A stretch of 64,000 nt of DNA from Parageobacillus sp. KH3-4. Its GTDB lineage: Bacteria; Bacillota; Bacilli; Bacillales; Anoxybacillaceae. Position numbers and translations under genes: made by a program. The first letter of the stretch is position 1. Each line of letters begins with the position of its first letter. Below are positions 9,007 to 17,785 of the stretch, one piece after another. The notes under the pieces are model-generated. The model was not told the origin of the DNA and did not search any database. It saw nothing but the letters and a program-made list of their open reading frames with translations. The DNA lies in NCBI RefSeq assembly GCF_022846435.1, contig NZ_AP025627.1, positions 1,646,001 to 1,710,000 of the forward strand, written 5' to 3'.

Positions 9007-9738
9007 ATGGCGTTTTGGAAGAGTATTAAGAATAAAGAAACAGTTATTTTAAGTGAAGATGCAGTCGATTTACTAAGTGATACTCTTTTAGAGATAAGAA
9101 AGATTTATGAGGAAGATTTAGAAAGAAAACCAACTGTAGCTGAATTGGAAGCATTGATTATGGAGGCAATGCAACTTGATTCAAATATAGCCGAACAATT
9201 GGAGGAAATGGAAATCACCGATGTAAAATTTAAATTGAAAAAGAGAAAAAAGGCTCCTAACATTGAACCAGGTATTGTATTTGCAATCCCGCTTAAAGGA
9301 ATTGAAAAATATGCTTATGGGTTAGTAGTAAAAGGAGAAGGGCTAAAGGATGACATTTATATACAATATTTTGATATCTTCACTAATGAAATATTAGATA
9401 TAAAAAACTTTAGTAATCAATTTGAAAAACTTTCTGTTCTATATACTATTAACAGTGGAATATATGGAATCGTTAATAAAGAATGGAAAATTATTGGGAA
9501 ATTGTCTAAAGGAAAATTCAATCCTGAAGAATATGAGTTACCTGATTTTGTGTTTTACAATGGCAAGGAATATTTTGTGAGTCGAGGGGATGCGAATACA
9601 CCAATAGCAGAATTAGAGCCTATTTCTAAAGAGGAAGGGGAAAAAATAAAAAATCCAATTGGTCTGATTGGTAGTAATAATATAGTGGAAATGCTTATTA
9701 ATTCTTACTACGAGAAACAAAATCAAAAATGTATTTAG
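9007..9738 (+). CDS. Imm26-like immunity protein 4
   Basis: ATG 9007 is preferred over ATG 8992 because GGTGGTGATTTC forms the ribosome binding site. The product is 243 residues. The N-terminal ~75 residues are helical and acidic. The middle, from about residue 85 (IEPGIVFAIPLKG, KYAYGLVVKG, YIQYFDIFTNEI), resembles the Imm26 immunity domain (basis: family recollection, not a search). It lies directly behind the GIY-YIG tip, with the shortest toxin-immunity gap of the array. A strong terminator follows. Immunity to toxin 4 by direct binding in the cytosol is the inferred role. Confidence 0.72.
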   Translation: MAFWKSIKNKETVILSEDAVDLLSDTLLEIRKIYEEDLERKPTVAELEALIMEAMQLDSNIAEQLEEMEITDVKFKLKKRKKAPNIEPGIVFAIPLKGIEKYAYGLVVKGEGLKDDIYIQYFDIFTNEILDIKNFSNQFEKLSVLYTINSGIYGIVNKEWKIIGKLSKGKFNPEEYELPDFVFYNGKEYFVSRGDANTPIAELEPISKEEGEKIKNPIGLIGSNNIVEMLINSYYEKQNQKCI

Positions 9739-9745
9739 CCTTTTT

Positions 9746-9781
9746 AAGGTTATCCCGTGATTTAAGGGATAACCTTTTTAT
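9746..9781 (+). terminator. Terminator after cassette 4
   Basis: A perfect 11-bp stem, AAGGTTATCCC with GGGATAACCTT, is followed by TTTTATTG. Confidence 0.87.
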
Positions 9782-9783
9782 TG

Positions 9784-10077
9784 TACAGTGAAGACAGCGG
9801 GCGCATCCAAAAGAATGTGAATGGCGTCATTACGAATTACCATTACTAAGGCGACAGCTTAAACGTCCTGTATGAAACGGACGCAAGTGGAAATGTGGCA
9901 AAATCTTATATATACGGAGCGAATGGCCAGCTCCTTGCCATGAAAAAAGGCGCAGCAACGTATTTTTACCACTAAAACGCCCATAGCGATGTCATCGCCC
10001 TGACGGATGAACAAGGAAACATCGTTGCCCGTTATCAATATGATGCATGGGGGAATATTCTCTCTCAATCCGGTGCC
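9784..10077 (+). pseudogene. Rhs core fragment with two stop codons (front part of cassette 5)
   Basis: The reading frame, continuous with the orphan tip at 10078-10725, translates as EDSGRIQKNVNGVITNYHY-stop-GDSLNVLYETDASGN and so on, and aligns with about residues 1085-1180 of the full Rhs protein. Stops are TAA at 9847-9849 (where the intact gene has CAA, Gln) and TAA at 9973-9975 (where it has TAT, Tyr). Both are single-base changes with no frame loss. A Gly-to-Ser change (HGD to HSD) follows. This is the longest retained piece of Rhs core among the orphan cassettes, so it shows directly that they are displaced ends of a former full-length gene. Confidence 0.88.
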
Positions 10078-10725
10078 TTGGCGGAGGAAAACCCATACCG
10101 ATATGCGGGATACCAATATGACAAAGAAACGGGTCTTTATTACCTGATTGCCCGGTACTACCGCCCAGAACAAGGTGTGTTCCTATCCTTGGATCCAGAC
10201 CCGGGGGATGCGGACGATATCCTGACGCAGAATGGATACACGTACGCAAATAACAATCCGGTGATGTTGGTGGATCCGGATGGGCATTGGGTATGGCTGG
10301 CTATCAACGCGGGATTTGCGGCGTATGATGGGTATAAGGCATACAAGTCAGGAAAAGGATGGAAAGGCGTCGCGGCTGCGGCAGCTATTGGTTTTGTTGG
10401 TGGAGGAAAATTTAAACTTGTTAGAAATACAGGTAGATTTATTATAAAGGGTACAGGCAAAGCTTCTAAATATGTAGATGTGACTAAATATGGTAGTCGT
10501 TATGCTAACAGAGCGACTGATGTATCTAAAGCACAGTTCGAAAAAAATCTACTTAGAGATGGATGGAAAAAATCAATATCTAAAGACGGAAAAACAATAA
10601 TACTGACAAAAGATGGCGCAAAATATGTTCTTCGTGACGGTGCTAAATCCACGGGTGGCCCAACTGCTGACTTTTATCCAAAAGGGAGCAAAAGAATGAC
10701 TTTAAAAATTAGGTTAAAAAAATAG
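10078..10725 (+). CDS. Orphan Rhs C-terminal tip 5, unrecognised toxin
   Basis: TTG 10078 is the first permissible codon after the last nonsense mutation; there is no convincing ribosome binding site, so it is probably silent. It has the core end (AEENPYRYAGYQYDKETG), the LDPDPGDADDILTQNG signature and the shared linker with its Ala-rich stretch (to about residue 110). The tip, about 100 residues, runs through KYGSRYANRATDVSKAQFEK, a GWKKS-SKDGKTIILTKDGAKYV beta-rich stretch and STGGPTADFYPKG near the end. The layout (small, basic, STGGPTA motif) recalls small beta-rich RNase-type effector domains, but I cannot assign a family. Its immunity gene follows 10 bp downstream. Confidence 0.75.
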   Translation: MAEENPYRYAGYQYDKETGLYYLIARYYRPEQGVFLSLDPDPGDADDILTQNGYTYANNNPVMLVDPDGHWVWLAINAGFAAYDGYKAYKSGKGWKGVAAAAAIGFVGGGKFKLVRNTGRFIIKGTGKASKYVDVTKYGSRYANRATDVSKAQFEKNLLRDGWKKSISKDGKTIILTKDGAKYVLRDGAKSTGGPTADFYPKGSKRMTLKIRLKK

Positions 10726-10735
10726 GGTGATTTCA

Positions 10736-11356
10736 GTGAATTTAGAAACTTTATTTGTTAGGGAAAAAAAGGAGTTTAATAAGTTATTAGAAATGGCTAG
10801 TGATGCGTTTTATTTAGAAAATAGATTGCCTAAACAGGTATTCCGAGGACAATTCAATTATTTTTTATTTGAAGAGTTTGACTGGGCAATGGACGAGGAT
10901 TTTTGGAACACAATCCAGCAATTATCTAAAGAAACGAAAGATGATTATGTCCTTACCGCAGTGTTAGATCCTAATCCAGTAGAATATTTTTATAAAGAGT
11001 TTAATTATTATAATTGGATGAAACTTCCTGTCAATTTATCATCCGATGAATATTTAGATGTTCTTGAATTAGGCCCTGAGGAAAGTCCGGCGGATGCAGT
11101 GCTATACAATTCTTATACCGTTATTTGGCTACCTCCTTCAATAAAATGGGCAATATGGGGAGAAAGAAGTTATGGAGTTTGTGTTTTAGGGCTTCAAGAT
11201 GTGAACAATGGTGCGGATTTATTGCCGATTTTAAAAACTTGGCGTTCTATTGATAAAACAGTTTTATCATGGGTGGCACTCAATTTTGTAAATCAACAAC
11301 TTCCACAAGAAATTGCTAATACTCTTTTCTTAAATTATTCTAACGACGCTAAGTAA
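10736..11356 (+). CDS. Candidate immunity protein 5
   Basis: GTG 10736 is preferred over GTG 10727 because GGGTGATTTC then serves as ribosome binding site, the same arrangement as before the immunity 4 gene. The 206-residue product is acidic and aromatic-rich (FDWAMDEDFW, YYNWMKLPVN, WLPPSIKWAIWGERSYGV), soluble and without signal peptide. I recognise no named domain. Its position 10 bp after a toxin tip and before a terminator fits a cognate immunity protein. Its AT-rich composition matches the other cassette genes. Confidence 0.7.
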   Translation: MNLETLFVREKKEFNKLLEMASDAFYLENRLPKQVFRGQFNYFLFEEFDWAMDEDFWNTIQQLSKETKDDYVLTAVLDPNPVEYFYKEFNYYNWMKLPVNLSSDEYLDVLELGPEESPADAVLYNSYTVIWLPPSIKWAIWGERSYGVCVLGLQDVNNGADLLPILKTWRSIDKTVLSWVALNFVNQQLPQEIANTLFLNYSNDAK

Positions 11357-11396
11357 GTATAGACGCCTATCCCGAACACAAAAATAAAACAAAGAG

Positions 11397-11435
11397 AACC
11401 TTGATTGGCTATAAGCCTTTCAAGGTTTCTTTTTA
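11397..11435 (+). terminator. Terminator after cassette 5
   Basis: Stem AACCTTGA with TCAAGGTT (8 bp), a 15-nt loop, then TTCTTTTT. Confidence 0.7.
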
Positions 11436-11535
11436 TAGAAGGGGTGTAGGTGCCGAATAAACAGTTTTTAGTATAACCTATACACATAACCAATAATGTG
11501 TTGATTGGTGAAGAAAAATTAAAAGACATTGTATT

Positions 11536-11658
11536 GAGTATCCAACAGGTGGAAGTTCGGGTAATATTCATATTCAAATAAAAGGTGCAGGTGGAAAACA
11601 GAAAACAAAAATATACCTTAACACCCTAAGTGATTTAAAAGTCAATACGAAAAAATAA
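11536..11658 (+). pseudogene. Remnant of a sixth toxin tip
   Basis: A 40-residue stop-terminated frame, EYPTGGSSGNIHIQIKGAGG, continues as KQKTKIYLNTLSDLK. It looks like the end of a small polymorphic-toxin tip (G-N-I-H-I-Q-type motif). The frame just upstream is broken by stops and no start is present. It is AT-rich, on the same strand as the array, and is followed 57 bp later by a decayed second gene, as in the toxin/immunity layout. Family assignment is tentative. Confidence 0.5.
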
Positions 11659-11715
11659 GGATATTCAGAATAGGTTAATAAAGCTTTGATATGTTAGAAA
11701 GGGCAAGGTGATATA

Positions 11716-11905
11716 ATGGAGTTTTCGAGTAAAGAATAAGTTTAAAATTAGAGTTTTTTGAAGACAGACAATATGAAGAAAAGGGGATATTTGAGGGGGA
11801 GTAAAAGACCCAGATGGCTTAGATGAACTTGTAATTGATGTGATTGAAGGAGAGACGTTTGATTTTGAAACAGATGAATTGATAATAAGACAAAGAAAAA
11901 ATGCG
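11716..11905 (+). pseudogene. Remnant of the sixth immunity gene, frameshifted and truncated
   Basis: ATG 11716 follows AAGGTGATATA, a good ribosome binding site, but the frame hits a stop after seven codons. A shifted frame reads LEFFEDRQYEEKGIFEGE, stops, and a further shift gives KDPDGLDELVIDVIEGETF followed by DFETDELIIRQ. So at least two frame changes are present in an acidic protein of the size and style of the other immunity genes. The sequence is cut at about 11880-11915, where it fuses with the opposite-strand MFS fragment. Confidence 0.6.
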
Positions 11906-12194
11906 GTGCAAATGCAAGTCCTATCATGCCAAGCAAGCTCGCTGCCATTCCGAGAGGAAGAAAGTAAGGAGAAGGGGTTCTGTCCGTAAAAAGGCCAACA
12001 ACCGGTTGCATCACCGAGGAAGTCATATTTAGGGTAAACGCGATCCGTCCAATTTGGGTGTACGATAAATTCATCGATGTTTCTAAAATCGGAAACAACG
12101 CCGGAATGACCGCTTGCATCGAGTCGTTCAGTAGATGTCCCACGGGATATACGGTTGTTTGCACTCCCGCGACACGTTGGACGTTTACTTGCAT
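11882..12194 (-). pseudogene. Fosmidomycin-resistance-type MFS transporter, N-terminal fragment
   Basis: From ATG 12194, behind a strong AGGGGGATGG site, the frame gives about 100 residues: VYPVGHLLNDSMQAVIPALF, then TSMNLSYTQIGRIAFTLNMT and PVVGLFTDRTPSPYFLPLGM, ending near GLAFAPHFFF. This is the first three membrane segments of an Fsr-type MFS efflux protein (normally about 400 residues). After that point the translation is the reverse complement of the decayed immunity gene. The rest of the transporter is missing, so this is a deletion or recombination scar at the island edge. Confidence 0.82.
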
Positions 12195-12216
12195 TTCTCC
12201 ATCCCCCTTTCGCTTT

Positions 12217-12248
12217 CAAAAAAAATCCCCTCCGCTTAACGCGAAGGG
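12217..12248 (-). terminator. Terminator of the ger B-A-C operon
   Basis: On the minus strand, CCCTTCGC-GTTAA-GCGGAGGG (8-bp stem with one G-T pair) is followed by GATTTTTTTT. It lies 115 bp past the last ger codon and just before the MFS fragment. Confidence 0.75.
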
Positions 12249-12362
12249 AACCATTTTATTCTTTATTTCCATTATGAACCATTTGATGATGGTTGCAATA
12301 AAAATTTTTGACAAACAGCATCTTTTGATCCACTGAGTGTCAAAAAAATTATTAATACATTA

Positions 12363-13505
12363 TCACCGTAATTTCTCCTTCCCAGATGTATCAATGGAGA
12401 TTTTTACGTTGATCTTTTTTAAATTTTCATCTGTTAATGGAATCTTTCCATTTTTAGAAAACTTCTTCCAATCTTCTGGATTTTGGCGATACAACGTTTC
12501 AGAAAGGTTAAGGGTATCGATATCGTATTTTAGCCCTAACTTGTAGAGGTTTCTTATTTCCTCTTCCACCGTTTTTTGCGCTAGGTGGATTAACTGTTTT
12601 TCCGTTAACTTTTCCCTTAACTCAATCACATTCCCACTGATAGATATGTCTATGTTAAATACGGGAATATTTCCATTATGTTGGTAGGAAATTTTTGTCT
12701 TTGGATGAAGGACAGGGACCGATGCAATTACTTTATTGCCTTTTTTAATATAAATAGTAGTTCTACTTATTTCTTTTTCCAGCCACCTGATTCCAAGCAA
12801 CTGAGAGCGATCAAAGCATTTTTGAAGTTCATCATTGTTTATAAAACATAGTCCTTTTAAATTTAACATCGGCTTTTTTTTGTTATCTTCCTTTCAAATG
12901 CGCGTAGTAATGTTGAGATAAGGAAGTTGCGCTGTTTTGGAAGCTTCATGGATGTCAGCTACAAAGCGGTTTAAGCGAATCGGCCGAATCAATGAACTTT
13001 GCTGAAAACTTTCTTCAGGACTGGCCAATAAAGAATAGTATGGGGATGTATGCAAAATTGGTGCTGCCCCAAAGAAAAGTTTTGTTAACGGTTCATCTGT
13101 CGCATAAACCCATATTGTATTCCTGAGTTCGTGATATCGGTCTAAAACATCTAAGACGTCTTCTAATACTCCTTTTTTCAAGGCTCTTTTTGTAAACACA
13201 ATACTTTTCACATGCGCCCACGACACCATTCGTTGAATAGAAGAATACAGGTTATCGGTGGCAATATTAAACGTTTCGCCTTTGGCTTTTCCAACGGCAA
13301 TGCCCGATTTTTCCTTGGCACCTCCGCTCTCAACTTTCGCTAATCCGGTAAAGCTAGTGAGGGCCACATAAACGATAAACTGATTATCCTTATAATCTAC
13401 ACCGATTACACCAACATAAAAAAGATGATCAATATTTTGTGCCCCCCAGCATCCTGCCAATAAAAATATAGAGATGATCAAGGGAAAGGCTGTTTTGCAT
13501 TTCAA
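12363..13505 (-). pseudogene. Ger(x)C germinant-receptor lipoprotein with an in-frame stop
   Basis: The N-terminal part (13505-12894, 203 residues) begins with a lipoprotein signal (LLAGC, Cys19) and the Ger(x)C opening ID-LFYVGVIGVDY. It ends at a TGA (12894-12896) after YLNITTRI. The same frame continues without shift as KEDNKKKPMLNLKGLCFINN to 12363, which is the normal second half of the family, ending PEDWKKFSKN. A single TGG-to-TGA change of a tryptophan is the simplest explanation; the full product would be about 380 residues. It is the last gene of a B-A-C operon and overlaps the A gene by 4 bp. GerC subunits are outer-leaflet lipoproteins of spore inner-membrane nutrient receptors. 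Confidence 0.9.
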
Positions 13506-15028
13506 TTTGCTTCCCCCCTTGGGGTATCATCCTTCGGTTTTACTAACCCCGCTCTTTTTTTGAATTGTTTCCAACCATTCGGAATTAAGACTTTGAAAAT
13601 ATCCATGGTTGGAGGAGAGAGCGGAGTAAGATACGGAATTCCAAATGTTTTTAAATTTGCTACATATGTCAAAAGCAAAAATAAAGAGGCGATAAACCCA
13701 AATAACCCTAATACAGAAGAAGCAGCTAAAACAATAAAACGCAATAATGTCACAGTTCCTGACAAATTTTGATTCACTAACGTAAACGTGGCGATAACGG
13801 AAATGGCGGCAACGACAAGGCTTCCCGGCGTAAATAAGCCAGCGTTGACCGCTGATTGTCCGATAATCAATCCGCCGACAACCGATAATGTTTGCCCGAT
13901 CGCTAACGGCAGGCGCATGCCCGCTTCTTTAAAGATTTCGAATAACCCGACCATGATAAACATTTCCAGTGGGACAGGTAGCGGCACTCCTTGTCTAGAA
14001 AGCACCACTGTTCCTAAGAGAGTGAATGGTATTTCTCCCGGATGGAACGATAATAAGGCGGTCCAAAATCCGGGCAAATAAATAGCCAACGAAATTCCCA
14101 TGAAGCGAAGGAGTCTCTGAAAAATGACAAAGAGCGGTATCGTAACGTTATCTTCCGATGTATTCAGTAAAAACATTAAGTTTCCCGGGCCGATGATGAC
14201 GGTGGGCGCCCCGTCTAGCAAGATGACAAATCGTCCATTCAATAAACTATTTGCCGCAAAATCTGGGCGTCCTGTATAGGAAAATAAAGGGAAAAGCGAG
14301 AAACGTTTATCGCCAATCAGTTCTTCCAACTGATTGGTACTCATAATGGAATCAATATTTAACTGCAAAATTCTTTTTTTCACTTCATGAATCATTTCGC
14401 GATTTGCGATGTCATCGATGTACATTAATCCCACTTTTGTTTGGCTTCTTGTTCCGACGATAAATTGTTCATAGCAGAGCTTATAAGATTTAATTCGTTT
14501 GCGGATGAGCGCGACGTTTTTCGAAATTTCCTCAATAAAGCCATCTTTTGGACCGCGGATGGACACTTCCGTGTTTGGTTCTTCCGGATCGCGGTTCGGC
14601 GGATTGGCAAGCGTGAGGGAATATAAAACATCGGCTTCTTGAAAGTAGACTAATAAATCACCGTTAAAGAGATGAAAGTCTAGATCATCTATAGGCACTT
14701 CTTTTCCAAGCAACTCCATTGGCACCAGTTTGTTTGCTTCAATTTCGTTTACTGAATGGCAAGGATATTTACGGCACATTTCGTGAAACATCGGAAATAT
14801 AACTTGTTTCATCAGTTGGGTGTCACACAGCTCCTCGCAATAGACGAACACTAAGGTGAGCGCGCCGCTAGCGGTGTTGTCCGGTTGAATCGTCGCGGTA
14901 AGAATCGCGACATCTTTACAACGAGAAAAATGATCACGTAAAGTTTGTTCGGAAATGACGAGCGTTTCCAAACCGCTATGATCATTTGTGTTATTTCTGT
15001 TTTGCGAAGCTCTAATAGGAAGTGGCAT
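13502..15028 (-). CDS. GerA-family spore germination receptor, A subunit
   Basis: This 508-residue protein has a soluble N-terminal half and a membrane C-terminal half, as in GerAA. Family marks include VSIRGPKDGFIEEISKNVAL, IRKRIKS, VGLMYIDDIAN and the membrane region LSFHPGEIPFTLLGTVVLSR followed by PLPVPLEMF. Its start is ATG 15028 behind GAGGAG, 2 bp after the B gene stop, so the two are translationally coupled. Together with the permease-like B subunit and the lipoprotein C subunit, the A subunit forms a nutrient-sensing receptor in the spore inner membrane. The A subunit appears intact, but the C gene has a stop, so the receptor may be inactive. Confidence 0.93.
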   Translation of the reverse strand: MPLPIRASQNRNNTNDHSGLETLVISEQTLRDHFSRCKDVAILTATIQPDNTASGALTLVFVYCEELCDTQLMKQVIFPMFHEMCRKYPCHSVNEIEANKLVPMELLGKEVPIDDLDFHLFNGDLLVYFQEADVLYSLTLANPPNRDPEEPNTEVSIRGPKDGFIEEISKNVALIRKRIKSYKLCYEQFIVGTRSQTKVGLMYIDDIANREMIHEVKKRILQLNIDSIMSTNQLEELIGDKRFSLFPLFSYTGRPDFAANSLLNGRFVILLDGAPTVIIGPGNLMFLLNTSEDNVTIPLFVIFQRLLRFMGISLAIYLPGFWTALLSFHPGEIPFTLLGTVVLSRQGVPLPVPLEMFIMVGLFEIFKEAGMRLPLAIGQTLSVVGGLIIGQSAVNAGLFTPGSLVVAAISVIATFTLVNQNLSGTVTLLRFIVLAASSVLGLFGFIASLFLLLTYVANLKTFGIPYLTPLSPPTMDIFKVLIPNGWKQFKKRAGLVKPKDDTPRGEAN

Positions 15029-15030
15029 GA

Positions 15031-16116
15031 TTATGCTCTCCTCTTTTTGAAATATGTAATGAGCGACAACATCCCAACGAATAAAGAGAGAAAGAAAATG
15101 AGCAACAACGAAAACGGTAAAACCAATTGATATAATAAGCTTAAAAATTTATCGTCGCTGATCGGAATCAATGATAATAAGAAAATGGTGATATAAATAA
15201 TGATTAAAATCCGTAATCGTGCTTTTTTATCCGTTATATGAAATAGCTCTGGTATAAGCGCAGTAGCTAGGGAAATTCGGATAAACGCTCCAGACATCCA
15301 TTGATAAACAGCAAGAAAATCAAGATATTCAATGTATGTTCCTAAACTGATTAATCGCCATCCTTCAAAGGCAGGATAACGTAAATTCGTTGCTTCTTTC
15401 GGCCCAAATTCCATAATCGCGCCAATCGTTGGGCCAATGCTTAAGCTTGCGGCGAGCAAACTGATGATGAACAGCGCTTTAAAAGAAAAGCGGGCTTGAA
15501 GATGATGTTGCATGAACAGAATAAGAAAAATTTCCACATATCCGGCACCGGCATAGATCATCCCTTTGAAAACGGGAGCAAAGCCGTTCGCCATGATTGG
15601 CTTTAATAAGGAATAATCTTTGTGTGGTATCGTCGCTATCGCAACTAAAATCCCAAAAATAGAAACTAATGGTAAAAGAATGACCGCTGTCTTTGCAATG
15701 GATGGTATGCCATAATAGGCGTTATAAAAACACATTACTGTTAAAGTGAACAAAATGGCCCAATCGGGTGTACGCGTTAAGTAAGTAGTAGTAGTAAACG
15801 TAACCGTGTCGCTGAGTGTAACATAGCTGATAACCAGTAATAATAGGCTTCCAAGAATGGCCACGAAATATGCAATGGCGCTGTTAAATTCTGTTTTTAA
15901 CCATAAAAATAAATTCATTTGCTTGGATTGCTTCATGATAAAATACAAGAGCGGAAGCCATAATGGCAATGCGCCAAGGGCTATAATTGCCGAAATCCAC
16001 GCATCACGACCGGCTGCGTCTAACAGCAGTGGAATTACAATGACATGATTCATTAGCCCGATGGACAACATAAATATACAAATCAATTGAATGATATTTA
16101 ATGGATTGTTATTCAC
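15031..16116 (-). CDS. GerAB-family germination permease, B subunit
   Basis: A 361-residue protein with about ten membrane segments, of the APC-superfamily spore germination permease type (LNIIQLICIFMLSIGLMN, AGRDAWISA, then LLFIFFLSLFVGMLS). It starts at GTG 16116 behind AAAGGGA. It is the first gene of the operon, so the order here is B-A-C, unlike the common A-B-C. By homology the B subunit binds the nutrient germinant. No frame defect is seen. Confidence 0.92.
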   Translation of the reverse strand: MNNNPLNIIQLICIFMLSIGLMNHVIVIPLLLDAAGRDAWISAIIALGALPLWLPLLYFIMKQSKQMNLFLWLKTEFNSAIAYFVAILGSLLLLVISYVTLSDTVTFTTTTYLTRTPDWAILFTLTVMCFYNAYYGIPSIAKTAVILLPLVSIFGILVAIATIPHKDYSLLKPIMANGFAPVFKGMIYAGAGYVEIFLILFMQHHLQARFSFKALFIISLLAASLSIGPTIGAIMEFGPKEATNLRYPAFEGWRLISLGTYIEYLDFLAVYQWMSGAFIRISLATALIPELFHITDKKARLRILIIIYITIFLLSLIPISDDKFLSLLYQLVLPFSLLLIFFLSLFVGMLSLITYFKKRRA

Positions 16117-16386
16117 AACATATCCCTTTCTTTAAGAGAATGGCCAATCTCACCACTATTTTTTCCAAAAGCGGAAATGCCTATTCTTTTTTGCGGCATG
16201 CGCAATATGCAAAAATATAGTGTGAAGTTGGCGAGCATCTGATACAATGAAACAAAATGAATAGTTATAGAAAAAATAGCATATTGGAAAATTCGCATTT
16301 AAGACGAGAAAAGCGGCTAAATGACCGTGCCTCTTCTTAGGGAGGATGTTTCTTTGATCCCTATGGAAGCCGGAGGATTGTTTCAA

Positions 16387-17322
16387 ATGAAAAAAACATT
16401 GTTTGGTTCCTTCTATTTATCACTAGCAGCCAGCATTTGGGGCGGAATGTATGTTGTCAGCAAATATGTCCTTGATTTTGTCCCGCCGTTTACGCTAGTG
16501 TGGCTCCGCTATATAACCGCGTTTATTGTTTTATTTGGGATATTGAAATTCCGCCAATATAAAACAAAAATGGGGCTGTCCATTCGAAAACAAGATTATT
16601 TTTTGCTAGGATGGATTGGTTTTATTGGTTATTTTGTTTCGATATCATTGCAATTTATCGGAACAAAATTATCCGATGCGCATACAGGGGCGTTAATCAC
16701 GTCGGCAACGCCGGCGTTTATTGTCTTGTTCGCAAAGTTTGTTTTACATGAGTGGATCACCTTGAGAAAAGCTGTGGCTCTTTTGCTGGCCACCATCGGA
16801 GTTGTCATCGTCATCGGTTTGGACAATAACGGTGGGCAATCATTTTGGGGAAATATGATGTTAGTTGGGGCGGCGCTGACATGGGCGCTTTTATCGGTGT
16901 ACGTGAAAGTGGCATCCGCCCGCTTTTCGGCCTTGGCGATCACCACATATGCCATTTGGTTTGCCTTATTATTCACTACCCCAGTTATGCTTTGGGAACT
17001 GCATGAACAGCCTGTTTCTGTTCCTAGCATGAGCGTCGTGTTTGGGATTCTTTATCTTGGGATTATTTCGACAGCGGGGGCGTTTTTTCTGTGGAATAAA
17101 GGAATGGAAATGATGGATGCCGGGATTGGCTCGTTGTTTTTCTTTTTTCAACCGCTCGTTGGCGCTGTTTTTGGCTTTTTGTTTTTACATGAACAGATAA
17201 CAGCTTCGTTTTATTTAGGTGGATTGCTAATTATCATAGGGGTGTTTATTGCCATTCTGTCTCCTATCCATCAACGTCAGTCCAAAGAAGGGGCGAATCA
17301 TGGTCGATCACTAGTCGAATAA
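16387..17322 (+). CDS. EamA/DMT-family transporter
   Basis: A 311-residue protein with ten predicted membrane segments in two EamA halves (SIWGGMYVVSKYVLDFVPPF and LTWALLSVYVKVASARFSAL). The start ATG 16387 is chosen because CCGGAGGA lies 10 bp upstream; the frame is open to ATG 16321. Members export amino acids or other small metabolites; the substrate cannot be told from sequence. It is followed immediately by a decayed second DMT gene, and it lies divergent from the ger operon. Confidence 0.9.
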   Translation: MKKTLFGSFYLSLAASIWGGMYVVSKYVLDFVPPFTLVWLRYITAFIVLFGILKFRQYKTKMGLSIRKQDYFLLGWIGFIGYFVSISLQFIGTKLSDAHTGALITSATPAFIVLFAKFVLHEWITLRKAVALLLATIGVVIVIGLDNNGGQSFWGNMMLVGAALTWALLSVYVKVASARFSALAITTYAIWFALLFTTPVMLWELHEQPVSVPSMSVVFGILYLGIISTAGAFFLWNKGMEMMDAGIGSLFFFFQPLVGAVFGFLFLHEQITASFYLGGLLIIIGVFIAILSPIHQRQSKEGANHGRSLVE

Positions 17323-17329
17323 AGGGCTA

Positions 17330-17785
17330 ATGATGGTCATCACCGGCGCAGCGCTTTGGGGATGATCAGGAGCTGCGGCGCAAGTGTTATTTCTGGAAAA
17401 GCAAATCACCGCACATGGCTTGTCGTAGTGCGAATGATGATGGCGGGAAGTGTGTTACTATTGTTTGCAGCATGCAAACGGATGGCGATATTTTCGATTT
17501 GAATCGGACTGTTGTTTGGGTTTATCGGCATGCTTGGAGTGCAATATATACGTATTTTGCATTGATCGCTACAGGCAATGCCGATGCGGCGGCGTTATTG
17601 CAATATTTAGCGCCTGTCTATGCCGGATCGAGCTTACTATCTAGCCTAGAGCCACTATCAGCCGCAATGGTCTCGATCGTTTTTTTACATATTCCGTTTA
17701 GTCTATTTCAAGCCATCGGAGCTGTTTGCATGATAGTGACCGTTCTTTTGCCGTCTCCGAAAAAGAGAGCAACTTTTGCAATTGG
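17330..17785 (+). pseudogene. Decayed second DMT transporter
   Basis: The start (ATG 17330 behind AAAGGG) and first residues MMVITGAALWG look genuine, but a TGA follows at once. Further on, frames alternate: AAAQVLFLEKQITAHGL, then VRMMMAGSVLLLFAACKRMA, then MLGVQYTYFALIATGNADAA followed by ALLQYLAPVY and EPLSAAMVSIVFLHIPFSLF. These are in order typical EamA-family segments, so this is a gene broken by stops and frameshifts rather than random sequence. Much of the first half is shortened. Confidence 0.8.

Noticed and set aside
13560-14081. Long plus-strand frames inside the ger A gene
   Set aside because: Shadow frames of the well-supported minus-strand coding region.
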